A DNA stretch of 8,602 nt from the NCBI GenBank assembly GCA_902461995.1, contig CABQAA010000074.1, forward strand, positions 1-8,602, in the 5' to 3' direction. Shown piece by piece: positions 1 to 6,819 of this stretch. Source of the stretch: an uncultured Oscillospiraceae bacterium. Its GTDB lineage: Bacteria > Bacillota > Clostridia > Oscillospirales > Acutalibacteraceae. Made by a program: the position numbers and the translations under genes. A model generated the notes under the pieces. It worked only from the letters and a program-made list of their open reading frames with translations, was not told the DNA's origin and did no database searches. The first letter of the stretch is position 1. Every line of letters begins with the position of its first letter.

Positions 1-749
1 CCCGGCGTTTCCAGTGCTTTGGCCATCGCCGGATAGGAGAGTTCCGTGTCGAACAGGTTGGCTTCCCGGCCGAGCTTGGCGGGCGAATGGGCGTCGGAAT
101 TCGACACCAACGTATAGCCGTCGAGTGCCGACAGGCGCCAATTCATGGGCGGATCGGACGAAAGTCCCGTCTCCAGCGCGTGGATATGGGGAGTCAGATC
201 CTCGAAGCACTCCTCGATATCGTCGAAACCCGAATACGCCCCGAAAAGCGAGAAATGCGGCGTCCAGATGTGTGCGGGGATGAACACGGCCTCCGGACAG
301 GTTTCCAGGGTGATTTCGAGCAGATCCCGGCTGTCGAGCCCGAGGATGGGACGGCCGTCGGAATGGAGATTTCCCACCTCTTCGAGGCGCTTGGCCAGGC
401 GGTCCGCGTCTTCGAGTCCCGGCAGAAGAATTACGTTATGCACCTTCCGCACCCGGCCGTTTTTCTTATAAATCGAGCTGATTTCCCCTGTCAGCATAAA
501 GCGGGGCGGGGACGCTTGACCGTCCGTTTCACAGGGCAGGCGGAAGGCATCTTTTAGGGTATAGAGTCCGTCCTCGGCCGGTTCCAGCTTCTCCCGCAGC
601 TCCTGCCGCCAGGCGGGATGGGTGAAATCCCCCGTCCCGATGACGTCGATTCCTTTCCGCCTGGCCCACAAATCCAGATGTTCAGGAACGCAGTCCCGGC
701 TGGTCGCCCGGGAATACCGGGAGTGAATATGCAGATCCGCCAAAAACAT
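1..749 (-). CDS. EndoQ-like PHP-domain phosphoesterase/nuclease, 3'-truncated by the window edge
   Basis: The frame is open from an ATG at 749-747 to the left edge, giving 249 residues of an unfinished protein. The N-terminus DLHIHS (residues 5-10) is the first metal-binding motif of the PHP fold. GTGDFTHPAW (38-47), SSIYKKNGRVRKVHN (about 98-112), PAHIWTPHFS (158-167) and NSDAHSP (217-223) follow in the order seen in the endonuclease Q / TIGR00375-type family. EndoQ enzymes of Thermococcales and Bacillus cut DNA 5' of deaminated bases such as uracil and hypoxanthine, so a DNA-repair role is inferred, not shown. Many Clostridia homologues carry a UvrD-like helicase region C-terminally; whether this one does lies outside the window. 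The start is supported by AGGAAAG and GGGGAAA just upstream and by the PHP motif falling at residue 5, as is usual. It probably has its own promoter, with no overlap with the upstream membrane-protein gene. Confidence 0.92.
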   Translation of the reverse strand, partial: MFLADLHIHSRYSRATSRDCVPEHLDLWARRKGIDVIGTGDFTHPAWRQELREKLEPAEDGLYTLKDAFRLPCETDGQASPPRFMLTGEISSIYKKNGRVRKVHNVILLPGLEDADRLAKRLEEVGNLHSDGRPILGLDSRDLLEITLETCPEAVFIPAHIWTPHFSLFGAYSGFDDIEECFEDLTPHIHALETGLSSDPPMNWRLSALDGYTLVSNSDAHSPAKLGREANLFDTELSYPAMAKALETP

Positions 750-789
750 CCTGTTTCCCCGCTTTCCTGACAGAATATGCCATAACGGT

Positions 790-818
790 ATCATAATCCA
801 TCTGGAAGAAAAAGACAA
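790..818 (-). promoter_or_regulatory. Probable sigma-A-type promoter of the PHP gene
   Basis: On the minus strand a -35 box TTGTCT (818-813, 4 of 6 to consensus) and a -10 box TATGAT (795-790, 5 of 6) are separated by exactly 17 nt. Transcription would begin near 783, leaving about 33 nt of leader before the ATG at 749. No terminator was seen between the preceding membrane-protein stop (834) and this site, so some read-through from upstream is also possible. The call rests on consensus match only. Confidence 0.45.
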
Positions 819-833
819 TCCTTTCTTTTCGCT

Positions 834-2456
834 TCAGGATGCATCACCGTTCTCTGAAAGGGCAAAGCGCGGATAATGTTCACGGATCAGCTCATAAGCC
901 CGTTCTTCGGCCAGATTGAAGGAGCGCAGGGAAAAGCTTCGTCTGTCGATGATTTGGCCGTTTTCGGCCCGAAAGCTCTCGTTTGTAAGCTGTGCCGTCC
1001 AATGGCGCAGAACCGTCCCCGCCTCCGCGGCCACCTGCGGATCCACATCGTCAAGTAGCTGCACCACCGCCGGAACCGCGGACACCGACAGTCCTCCCAG
1101 ATGGACAACGTCGATTTCCTTGAGCCGTCCGTCGCGATACGCCTGCACATTGTATACGGAGACGAAGCGGTCCACGTCGGCAAACGCCACCGAGACGAGC
1201 AAAACAGCGCTGGCCGCCATCACGCTTTGCACCAGCGGAAACCGATGAAAAAAGAGGCGTAGCAGGGTCAGAATCAGCGTCATGGCCAAAGCCATCATAA
1301 ACACAGAGGTGAGCACCCGCAGCCGGGTCATGCCGTACAGCCGGATATACAGCACCATTTTGGAAAACGCCGTCGCTGCCAGCAGCAGGGTAAACCCGCC
1401 GATAAACAGAGACAGCCCTTTTACCGCGGCGGGAATCCCGCCGTTCTCCCGCCGCCGGCTCAGCAGCTGCACAAGCAGCAGCAACGAAAGATTGATGGCG
1501 GAGATGATGACAAGCTCGAAAAAGCCGCGCCGTGCATAAGCGGAGGAAGTCAGGCCGGACCCGGCCGGCAGCATGCCGGAAAATGCGCTAAAAAAATACG
1601 CTAGCTGCGAAATCAGGTAACTGATATAGACAGCGGAGACCAGCGTGAGCAGCGCTATGAGGAGCGGTGCCCCCGCAATCTGCATCCGGTCATTCCGGAC
1701 GGATACGGACGGCGGCTCCAAGGTCTTGCGGTGCGCAAAAACGAACGAAATCAGGAGCGGGGCCGCCAGAGCCGTCAGAATCAGTCGCGGCACCAGTCCT
1801 GTGAGGTGGCCGACCAGCCCCGACATCATCGACTCATACGCCGCGTCGGCCTGCATGAGAAGCGGCACCACCAGCACCAATACGGGCAGAGCCAGCAGAA
1901 GACCCAACAGCACCTGCCCCAGATGAGCGGTTTTCGCCGTTTTGACCGCATGCCCGACCGATCGGAACGGTTCGGCCACATGACGAAAGGGCGCGATCAC
2001 CGTATCCCGAAACCAGATTCCCAACCATTCCAAGTCTCTTGCTGCCGAAAAAGCGCCGCACAGACTTCCGCTATAGATGGAATAGAGGAAGCCGGTCAGG
2101 CAAACGATCAGTCCGCCAAGAAACACGTCATGATACAGCGCCGGAACTGCGGCAGAAGCCAACGACAGGATGCCGCAGAACAGCCCGAAGGCCGGTACAG
2201 GTTTCCGACGTTTGGCCAGATAAACGGTGGTCAGGATAAACAGGATACCGTATGCGACGGAAAAGCCCAGGGCAAGTCCCCCGTAAAGGGCGAAATCCAT
2301 AAACAAAAACACGGATACCGCCAATAAAGCAAAAAAGACCATATCCTGCCTGTCCAGCGGTATAATCGGCTTCATGACAGACGGCGGAACCCCATCCCCC
2401 CACGCGGCGGCCGATGGGGTTTTGCTTTCTATAGGCTTCGAAATCTCAAACTCCAT
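834..2456 (-). CDS. Polytopic membrane protein of the DUF4153/DUF4173 type
   Basis: The protein has 540 residues. After a polar N-terminus (1-37) there are roughly ten to eleven hydrophobic segments, near residues 38-56, 60-80, 88-107, 110-130, 181-203, 222-242, 263-290, 310-334, 345-365, 379-402 and 408-426. A soluble C-terminal tail follows from about 430. Hallmarks I associate with DUF4153/DUF4173 are YARRGFFEL (307-315), a KMVLYIRLYGMTRLRV stretch (366-381), and the tail pattern around DVVHLGGLSVSAVPAVVQL (449-467). The family function is unknown; it sits in the cytoplasmic membrane and no catalytic residues can be named. The start is firm: AAGGGG lies six bases before the ATG and no alternative fits better. 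It is transcribed alone from its own promoter, with a leader of about 120 nt, immediately after the terminator of the trpS operon. Codon use and composition resemble the neighbours, so there is no sign of recent transfer. Confidence 0.93.
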   Translation of the reverse strand: MEFEISKPIESKTPSAAAWGDGVPPSVMKPIIPLDRQDMVFFALLAVSVFLFMDFALYGGLALGFSVAYGILFILTTVYLAKRRKPVPAFGLFCGILSLASAAVPALYHDVFLGGLIVCLTGFLYSIYSGSLCGAFSAARDLEWLGIWFRDTVIAPFRHVAEPFRSVGHAVKTAKTAHLGQVLLGLLLALPVLVLVVPLLMQADAAYESMMSGLVGHLTGLVPRLILTALAAPLLISFVFAHRKTLEPPSVSVRNDRMQIAGAPLLIALLTLVSAVYISYLISQLAYFFSAFSGMLPAGSGLTSSAYARRGFFELVIISAINLSLLLLVQLLSRRRENGGIPAAVKGLSLFIGGFTLLLAATAFSKMVLYIRLYGMTRLRVLTSVFMMALAMTLILTLLRLFFHRFPLVQSVMAASAVLLVSVAFADVDRFVSVYNVQAYRDGRLKEIDVVHLGGLSVSAVPAVVQLLDDVDPQVAAEAGTVLRHWTAQLTNESFRAENGQIIDRRSFSLRSFNLAEERAYELIREHYPRFALSENGDAS

Positions 2457-2577
2457 GGTTTACCCCTTCTTTCTGTTGCTGGTTTTATCCGCCGTGGACA
2501 AACGCCAGCATCCAATGCATCGCCGAGCTTCGCACGGCTTTATCTTCGGTTTCCGCTCCTCCTTTCTTAAAAAATGC
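2457..2577 (-). promoter_or_regulatory. Long 5' leader of the membrane-protein gene with an orphan Shine-Dalgarno and a mini-ORF
   Basis: Between the inferred transcription start (about 2577) and the ATG at 2456 lie about 120 nt. AAAGGAGG at 2565-2558 is a near-perfect Shine-Dalgarno sequence, but no start codon stands 5-12 nt after it. The first in-frame open stretch is GTG at 2535 (22 nt away), with an internal ATG at 2520, closed by TAA at 2487-2485; it encodes at most 16 residues (11 from the ATG). Two six-base pairings are possible and mutually exclusive: GCCGTG with CACGGC, and TGCTGG with CCAGCA; the second ends shortly before the true ribosome binding site. This could be leader-based control or chance. 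No riboswitch class that I know was recognised. Confidence 0.3.
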
Positions 2578-2583
2578 AATCCT

Positions 2584-2611
2584 ATCATAGCACAAATTTA
2601 TCGCTTGTCAA
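2584..2611 (-). promoter_or_regulatory. Sigma-A-type promoter of the membrane-protein gene
   Basis: The minus strand carries a perfect -35 box TTGACA (2611-2606) and a -10 box TATGAT (2589-2584), 16 nt apart. A TG one base upstream of the -10 box makes it an extended -10. The 25 or so bases upstream (2612-2640) are very AT-rich in an otherwise GC-rich window, as expected of an UP element. It lies directly downstream of the trpS-operon terminator and points into the membrane-protein gene. This is one of the two best promoters in the window. Confidence 0.82.
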
Positions 2612-2633
2612 TAAATATATATCGATTATAGGT

Positions 2634-2669
2634 ATAATAAAAAGCCGTGTGAGAAATCTCACACGGCTT
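2634..2669 (-). terminator. Intrinsic terminator of the aminotransferase-trpS-DUF3825-lipoprotein operon
   Basis: The arms 2657-2669 and 2642-2654 form a perfect 13-bp stem (AAGCCGTGTGAGA and its complement) around a 2-nt loop. On the minus strand the stem runs into a T-rich tract (TTTTTATTAT), beginning in the last stem bases. It starts only 7 nt after the lipoprotein stop codon. The plus-strand side has no T-tract (the base of the stem is followed by AAAGCG), so it should act on minus-strand transcripts only. Confidence 0.88.
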
Positions 2670-2676
2670 AAAGCGA

Positions 2677-3231
2677 TTAAAGCAACTGCATATTTTCCGG
2701 GTTGACCCGCAGAACAAACACGTATACGTATTCCCGCTGACGATTGACCATCCGGATGCGTATCCCCCGCCACTGGCCGTCCGTCTTATTGAAATACGAC
2801 GAACTCAGATAGGACGCCGTATGCATGTTCACCAGATAAAAAGCGGCGGTATCCAGCGTGTCAACCGGCAGCGTCGCTTCCATCGCCATCCGTCCATATT
2901 GGATCGTACCGCTTTGATCGATCAAATAATCGGTCAGTTCCAGATATTCGGGACCATGAGCGCCGATATCGATCATGAGCACATCGGAGTACGTGATCTC
3001 CGCCGGCGTATGTTCTTTAAGATAGATTTGAAACAGCGGTGAGGATTCCTCGTTTCCCGGCTGTTCATCCGCCAAGAACGTCATGGTCTCCACCCGTTGG
3101 CCGTTGACCGTGACGGCCGGCGCCGTTTCATCCCTCCGTTCGTCACCTTTATAACAGCCGCACAAGGCCAGCAGACCGCATGAAGCGGCCGCACATGCCA
3201 AAAAGCGTAACCCCCTATTGTGCCGCTTCAA
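2677..3231 (-). CDS. Small lipoprotein of unknown function, TTG start
   Basis: I read 184 residues from a TTG at 3231. The frame is also open upstream to an ATG at 3303, but that start would put 24 polar residues ahead of the signal peptide, lie inside the upstream gene and lack a ribosome binding site. From the TTG, a basic n-region (KRHNRGLR), a hydrophobic core (about residues 10-23) and the lipobox L-C-G-C form a lipoprotein signal peptide with Cys26 as the lipidated residue. The mature part is polar, with alternating hydrophobic residues suggesting a beta-rich fold. It begins with AVTVNGQRVE, has an acidic middle and ends in a strand pattern around REYVYVFVLRVN. I do not recognise the family; similar-looking small Clostridia lipoproteins are common. 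It is the last gene before the terminator and is probably coupled to the DUF3825 gene, whose stop is 16 nt upstream. It should be anchored on the outer face of the membrane. Confidence 0.78.
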   Translation of the reverse strand: MKRHNRGLRFLACAAASCGLLALCGCYKGDERRDETAPAVTVNGQRVETMTFLADEQPGNEESSPLFQIYLKEHTPAEITYSDVLMIDIGAHGPEYLELTDYLIDQSGTIQYGRMAMEATLPVDTLDTAAFYLVNMHTASYLSSSYFNKTDGQWRGIRIRMVNRQREYVYVFVLRVNPENMQLL

Positions 3232-3241
3232 GGCGGACCAT

Positions 3242-3248
3242 CCCCCTC
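3242..3248 (-). promoter_or_regulatory. Ribosome binding site that fixes the TTG start of the lipoprotein
   Basis: On the minus strand GAGGGGG (3248-3242) overlaps the last base of the DUF3825 TAG stop (3250-3248) and stands 10 nt before the TTG. An ATG at 3240 in another frame would give only an 8-residue peptide. The overlap of stop and binding site is typical of translational coupling. It is the main reason for choosing TTG over the distant ATG. Confidence 0.6.
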
Positions 3249-4507
3249 TATCCCTCGTTTTTGGAGGTGGCAAAAATTTTTGTTGCATCCAGCCAGAAAC
3301 CATCCGGGCGGGCGATCAGACGCGCGTTCTGGTACGCCATGTCCAGCGTCAGGATGGTGGTGCCGATATACTGTCCGTGAACCATTTCCATGCTGAGCGC
3401 CACTGTCGGCGGGAGCACTTCCTTGGACTCCCCTTCCTGGATCGCCTGGACGCCCTCGAGATAAATCGGCATCAGGAACTGGATTTTCCCGGTAGCCGGC
3501 CAAAACTGAGGCGCTACCAGCTTGTAATTGCGTTTGGAAAGCTCGAGAGACGCCTTGAGCGCCCCTTCGAACATCTGACGGCAGCGGGCGATATCCTGCA
3601 TGTTTTCAAAATTGAACCGCAGCGCCTGATCCCGCAGTCCCAAATTGATGCGGCTCATGTTGTCCTGGAAAATGTGCTCGTCCGCGATGTTGATGCCGCC
3701 CGGTTTCTGGGCGATTTCCCAATTGAACAGCAGATCGCCGGGATCGTCGTAAAAGGTCGCCATTTCGAGAGGCGCGTTGCGCGAATAATTGCAGAACACC
3801 CGGTTGCTGGACTTGTAGATCTCGGGATTTCGGTATTCCTGCCGGAACAGCGGATCCCTGTCCGAATCCGGCACGATGTCACAGACGAGATACAGCTCAT
3901 TGAACGAGGCGTCGATGAGGCCGGTGTTGAGCAGCATCTTCTCCTCTTCCTCGTTGATGTAGATCTTTCCCTGACGGAAGAGCTGGAAATAGGTGTTTTC
4001 CAGGTAATTTTTCAGGATCGGATGGGTGATTTTGGTCTGAAAATTGGTGAAACGCCAGTTTTCATACAGCGCTTCCTCCGCCAGATGGCCGAGCAGCTCA
4101 TTGAGCTCATTCATATCGCTGAACACAATGTCGCCGATGTGCCAGCAGCCCGTCTTGGCGCGGATATCATCCCGCAGGAGGCTCTCCCTCTGGATAAACA
4201 AGCCGTAATACTCGCTACCGCCGTCTTCCCGGCGGGTGTTTTTGAGGGTATGGGCAAAAATGCGTTCCCGGCTGTTCTGGAAACGATAGCCGGTATCGAA
4301 CACATACAGGGTGCTGCCCTGCCGGTTCCGCCCGCCTCCGCAGCGGTATGTCAGGAAGTCCTGGGCCGGAAGGACGCGCTCCACCAGTCCATCCATGGCG
4401 CGCTTGGCTTCCTTGATGGACATGTTGCCCGTCATCTGGACAAACTGGAACACCGAGCGTTCGTATTCTTCGTTGGAATTGAAGTGGATCCGGTCTTCGA
4501 CGCCCAT
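3248..4507 (-). CDS. DUF3825 domain protein
   Basis: The protein has 419 residues from the ATG at 4507; a GTG at 4516 would add three. The ATG is preferred because AAAGGTGA sits six bases before it. It has no signal peptide or membrane segment, so it is cytoplasmic. The N-terminal third (1-105) is less familiar. From about 145 the DUF3825 pattern appears: ENWRFTNFQTKITHPILKNYLENTY (149-173), LLNTGLID (192-199) with NELY, FYDDPGDLLFNWEI (252-265), and ADEHIFQDNMSRI (275-287). The C-terminal stretch TTILTLDMAYQNARLIARPD (383-402) is very typical of Clostridia members. The family has no established activity; some members elsewhere carry RNA-binding domains, but none is visible here. It lies 47 nt after trpS with no terminator between them, so it is very probably co-transcribed with a tRNA synthetase and with the following lipoprotein. 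I am confident of the family and do not know the function. Confidence 0.87.
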   Translation of the reverse strand: MGVEDRIHFNSNEEYERSVFQFVQMTGNMSIKEAKRAMDGLVERVLPAQDFLTYRCGGGRNRQGSTLYVFDTGYRFQNSRERIFAHTLKNTRREDGGSEYYGLFIQRESLLRDDIRAKTGCWHIGDIVFSDMNELNELLGHLAEEALYENWRFTNFQTKITHPILKNYLENTYFQLFRQGKIYINEEEEKMLLNTGLIDASFNELYLVCDIVPDSDRDPLFRQEYRNPEIYKSSNRVFCNYSRNAPLEMATFYDDPGDLLFNWEIAQKPGGINIADEHIFQDNMSRINLGLRDQALRFNFENMQDIARCRQMFEGALKASLELSKRNYKLVAPQFWPATGKIQFLMPIYLEGVQAIQEGESKEVLPPTVALSMEMVHGQYIGTTILTLDMAYQNARLIARPDGFWLDATKIFATSKNEG

Positions 4508-4512
4508 GATTT

Positions 4513-4520
4513 TCACCTTT
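4513..4520 (-). promoter_or_regulatory. Ribosome binding site deciding the DUF3825 start
   Basis: AAAGGTGA on the minus strand (4520-4513) is six bases from the ATG at 4507. The in-frame GTG at 4516 lies inside this site, so initiation there would need the weaker GGGAG four bases further upstream. The ATG is therefore the better start. Confidence 0.6.
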
Positions 4521-4554
4521 CTCCCGGCACAACCGCCGTTTGCCTGGCTTCGCT

Positions 4555-5577
4555 CTATTTGGTCAGCACGAAGCCCATCTTCTTTTTGACTTTATCGAGT
4601 GTCCGGCGCGCAATGGCGGCGGCCTTTTCGGCCTCCTCCTTCATCAGCGCGTCGAGCTGTGCCTTATCCCCCATATAGGTGTGGAACCGGTCCTGGATCG
4701 GGCTCAGCGTCTCGGCCACGGCCTCGCCGACGGCCGATTTGAAATCCCCGTAGCCCCGGCCATCGAATTCCGCCTCAATCTGCTCGAAGGTCCGGCCGGT
4801 GACGGCACCGTAAATCTCCATCAGGTTGCTCACCCCCGGCTTATCCTCCCGGCGGCAGACCTTTGCCTCGCTGTCGGTGACGGCGCGGCGGAATTTCCGC
4901 CGGATGGTGTCGGGATCGTCGAGCATCGAGATAAAGGCATTCTGATTGCTGTCCGATTTAGACATCTTTTTCGTCGGTTCCTGAAGGGACAAGACATTGG
5001 CACAGTTCCGCATGATATACGGCTCAGGCAGCACAAACGTATCGCTGTACAGATTGTTGAACCGTCCGGCGATGTCCCTCGTCAGCTCGCAGTGCTGCTT
5101 CTGATCCTTTCCGACCGGCACCACGTCGGGAAGATACAGCAGGATATCCGCGGCCATCAGGGTGGGATAGGCAAACAGGCCCAGATTGATATTATCGGCA
5201 TGGCTCTGCGATTTATCCTTAAACTGCGTCATACGGGACAATTCCCCGAATTGGGTGCAGCAGCCGAGCAGCCAGGCCAGCTCCGCGTGGGCGGGCACCT
5301 GGGACTGGACGAATACCAGGCATTTTTCCGGATCGAGGCCCACGGCCAGCAGCAGCGCGAATACCTCATAGGTGCGCTGGCGGAGCTTGGCCGGTTCTTG
5401 CCGCACAGTGACAGCATGCAGATCGGCCACACCGAAAATACAGTCGAATTCGTCCTGCAGCGCCACCCAGTTGCGCATGGCGCCGAGATAATTCCCGAGG
5501 GTCGGGATTCCGGAGGGCTGGATCAGGCTCAGTGCCCGTTTCCGGCGGGGCTCCGCGGTTTCATTGGCAGTTGACAT
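4555..5577 (-). CDS. trpS: Tryptophan--tRNA ligase
   Basis: The product is a 340-residue class Ic aminoacyl-tRNA synthetase that charges tRNA(Trp) with tryptophan in the cytoplasm using ATP. The HIGH-type signature appears as PSGIPTLGNYLGA (21-33), in the TLGN form normal for TrpRS. Family blocks follow: GVADLHAVTVRQ (49-60), a QSQVPAHAEL block (91-100), YPTLMAADILLY (137-148) and VPVGKDQKQH (153-162). The KMSKS loop is intact (204-208). Length is usual for bacterial TrpRS. The ATG at 5577 gives the expected short N-terminal extension, with AAAGGGA upstream. It is the second gene of the operon, 42 nt after the aminotransferase. No T-box leader precedes it or the operon, which is notable because Trp synthetase genes in Bacillota are often T-box controlled. 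No key residue seems missing. Confidence 0.97.
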   Translation of the reverse strand: MSTANETAEPRRKRALSLIQPSGIPTLGNYLGAMRNWVALQDEFDCIFGVADLHAVTVRQEPAKLRQRTYEVFALLLAVGLDPEKCLVFVQSQVPAHAELAWLLGCCTQFGELSRMTQFKDKSQSHADNINLGLFAYPTLMAADILLYLPDVVPVGKDQKQHCELTRDIAGRFNNLYSDTFVLPEPYIMRNCANVLSLQEPTKKMSKSDSNQNAFISMLDDPDTIRRKFRRAVTDSEAKVCRREDKPGVSNLMEIYGAVTGRTFEQIEAEFDGRGYGDFKSAVGEAVAETLSPIQDRFHTYMGDKAQLDALMKEEAEKAAAIARRTLDKVKKKMGFVLTK

Positions 5578-5598
5578 AGTGGGTTCGTCCCTTTCGGA

Positions 5599-5621
5599 TC
5601 GGCCGGACGGCCGAGGTTTTT
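5599..5621 (+). other. Terminator-like hairpin on the plus strand between the aminotransferase and trpS
   Basis: The arms TCGGCC (5599-5604) and GGCCGA (5609-5614) enclose the loop GGAC. On the plus strand they are followed by GG and then TTTTTATTTT, the form of a weak intrinsic terminator. Read in the direction of the flanking genes (minus) the hairpin has no following T-tract, so it should not end the operon transcript. No plus-strand gene ends here. It may stop antisense transcription, act as an mRNA structure between two cistrons, or be chance. Confidence 0.35.
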
Positions 5622-6819
5622 ATTTTAAGAAATCCCGGGCAAATGCGCCGAGACGGATCAATCCCTTGCGCATGGCATCGTCGGTGGGGGTGGAGAAATT
5701 CATACGGAACGAGCGGCAGGGCAGGTCGGAGGAGGTTAAAAACGCGTTGCCGGGTACGACGGCAACCTTGTGATCCCGCACGGCCTCGGTGCAGAACCGG
5801 GGCATGTCGGTCCCCTCGGGCAGCTCGCACCAAAGGAACAGCCCGCCCTGAATCGGATGATACGTGATCCCTGCCGGCACGAGATGTTCCTCGACCAGAT
5901 CGATCATCAGACGCGCCTTGTTCCGGTAAATCTCCTGCAGGTGGCGCAGATGCGCCTCGTAATCGGTTTCCCGCATAAAGGCCTCGGCCAGCATCTGGTT
6001 CCACATGGGCGTATGGACATCCTCGCCCTGTTTGCACACGATCATTTTCGCGAGCAGGGCGGACGGCGCGATCACATATCCCACCCGGATCCCGGGCGAC
6101 AGCACCTTGGAAAAGCTGCCGACATACGCCACGTATCCGTTTTCGTCAAAGGATTTGACGGCGGGCACGTGATCCCCTTCGAAGCGCAGGTCGCCATAGG
6201 GGTTGTCCTCGAGTACGAGGAAGCCGTACCGTTCGGCGAGTTCCAGGATCTTCTTCCGTTTTTCCAGGCTGGTGGTGATCCCGGACGGATTCTGGAAATT
6301 CGGGATCATATAGAGAAATTTGATGTTCTGCTCGGTTTTCAGCGTCTCTTCCAGGGCGGCGATGTCGAGGCCGTCCTCTTCAAGGGGCACCCCGACCAGC
6401 CGGGCGCCGAGCGATTTGATGGAATTGAGGGCGCCGACGAAGCTCGGAGACTCGCACAGCACGACATCCCCCGGATTGCAGAGGACCTTTGCCACCAGCT
6501 CGATGGCCTGCTGCGCGCCGCTGGTGACGAGCAGCTCGTCGAAATCCCGGCCGATGCCGTGTTTGTCCTTCAAATACGCTTTCAGATGGCTGCGCAGGGG
6601 ACCATACCCTTCGGTGGTGCCGTACTGCAGCGCGTCGATGGGATGTTCATGGAAAATCCGGGCGGAAAGCTCCGCGATCGACTCGAGCGGAAACGCTTCA
6701 GGGGCCGGATTTCCGGCCGAAAGGCCGACCACCTCGGGATCGGCGGAATATTTGAGAATTTCACGAATGGCAGACGGGCTCAAATTCTGCACCCGATCGG
6801 CAAAAGAAAACGACAGCAT
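5620..6819 (-). CDS. PLP-dependent class I/II aminotransferase (2-aminoadipate/aromatic aminotransferase-like)
   Basis: The product is 399 residues of fold-type I aminotransferase, of the sort related to LysN and to MocR regulators but without their DNA-binding domain. Recognisable parts are LSAGNPAPEAFP (33-44), the substrate-side block QYGTTEGYGPLR (65-76), and TSGAQQAIEL (99-108), which holds the cofactor phosphate. PNFQNPSG (173-180) and EDNPYGDLRF (204-213) contact the pyridine ring. SFSKVLSPGIRVGY (235-248) carries the lysine that binds PLP (Lys238), and FRMNFS (371-376) carries the arginine for the substrate carboxylate (Arg372). It should transfer amino groups from amino acids to 2-oxo acids in the cytoplasm; the substrate cannot be read from the sequence. 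Placement ahead of trpS makes an aromatic substrate a reasonable guess only. The ATG at 6819 has GGAAGG 12 nt upstream. It is the first gene of the four-gene unit. Confidence 0.93.
   Translation of the reverse strand: MLSFSFADRVQNLSPSAIREILKYSADPEVVGLSAGNPAPEAFPLESIAELSARIFHEHPIDALQYGTTEGYGPLRSHLKAYLKDKHGIGRDFDELLVTSGAQQAIELVAKVLCNPGDVVLCESPSFVGALNSIKSLGARLVGVPLEEDGLDIAALEETLKTEQNIKFLYMIPNFQNPSGITTSLEKRKKILELAERYGFLVLEDNPYGDLRFEGDHVPAVKSFDENGYVAYVGSFSKVLSPGIRVGYVIAPSALLAKMIVCKQGEDVHTPMWNQMLAEAFMRETDYEAHLRHLQEIYRNKARLMIDLVEEHLVPAGITYHPIQGGLFLWCELPEGTDMPRFCTEAVRDHKVAVVPGNAFLTSSDLPCRSFRMNFSTPTDDAMRKGLIRLGAFARDFLK

Noticed and set aside
2642..2669. Treating the 13-bp hairpin as a bidirectional terminator
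   Set aside because: The T-tract exists only on the minus-strand side and no plus-strand gene approaches it.
3232..3303. The longer lipoprotein start (ATG at 3303)
   Set aside because: It places 24 residues before the signal peptide, lies inside the DUF3825 gene and has no ribosome binding site; the TTG at 3231 fits better.
4508..4516. GTG at 4516 as the DUF3825 start
   Set aside because: The GTG is itself part of the AAAGGTGA binding site that is well spaced for the ATG at 4507.
3218..4678. A plus-strand open frame of 486 codons opposite the lipoprotein, DUF3825 and the end of trpS
   Set aside because: It crosses three well-supported minus-strand genes and both gaps, has no recognisable domain, and is the kind of antisense frame that GC-rich codon use leaves open.
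4540..5574. A plus-strand open frame of 344 codons opposite trpS
   Set aside because: It covers almost exactly the trpS gene in antisense; the trpS motifs on the other strand are decisive.
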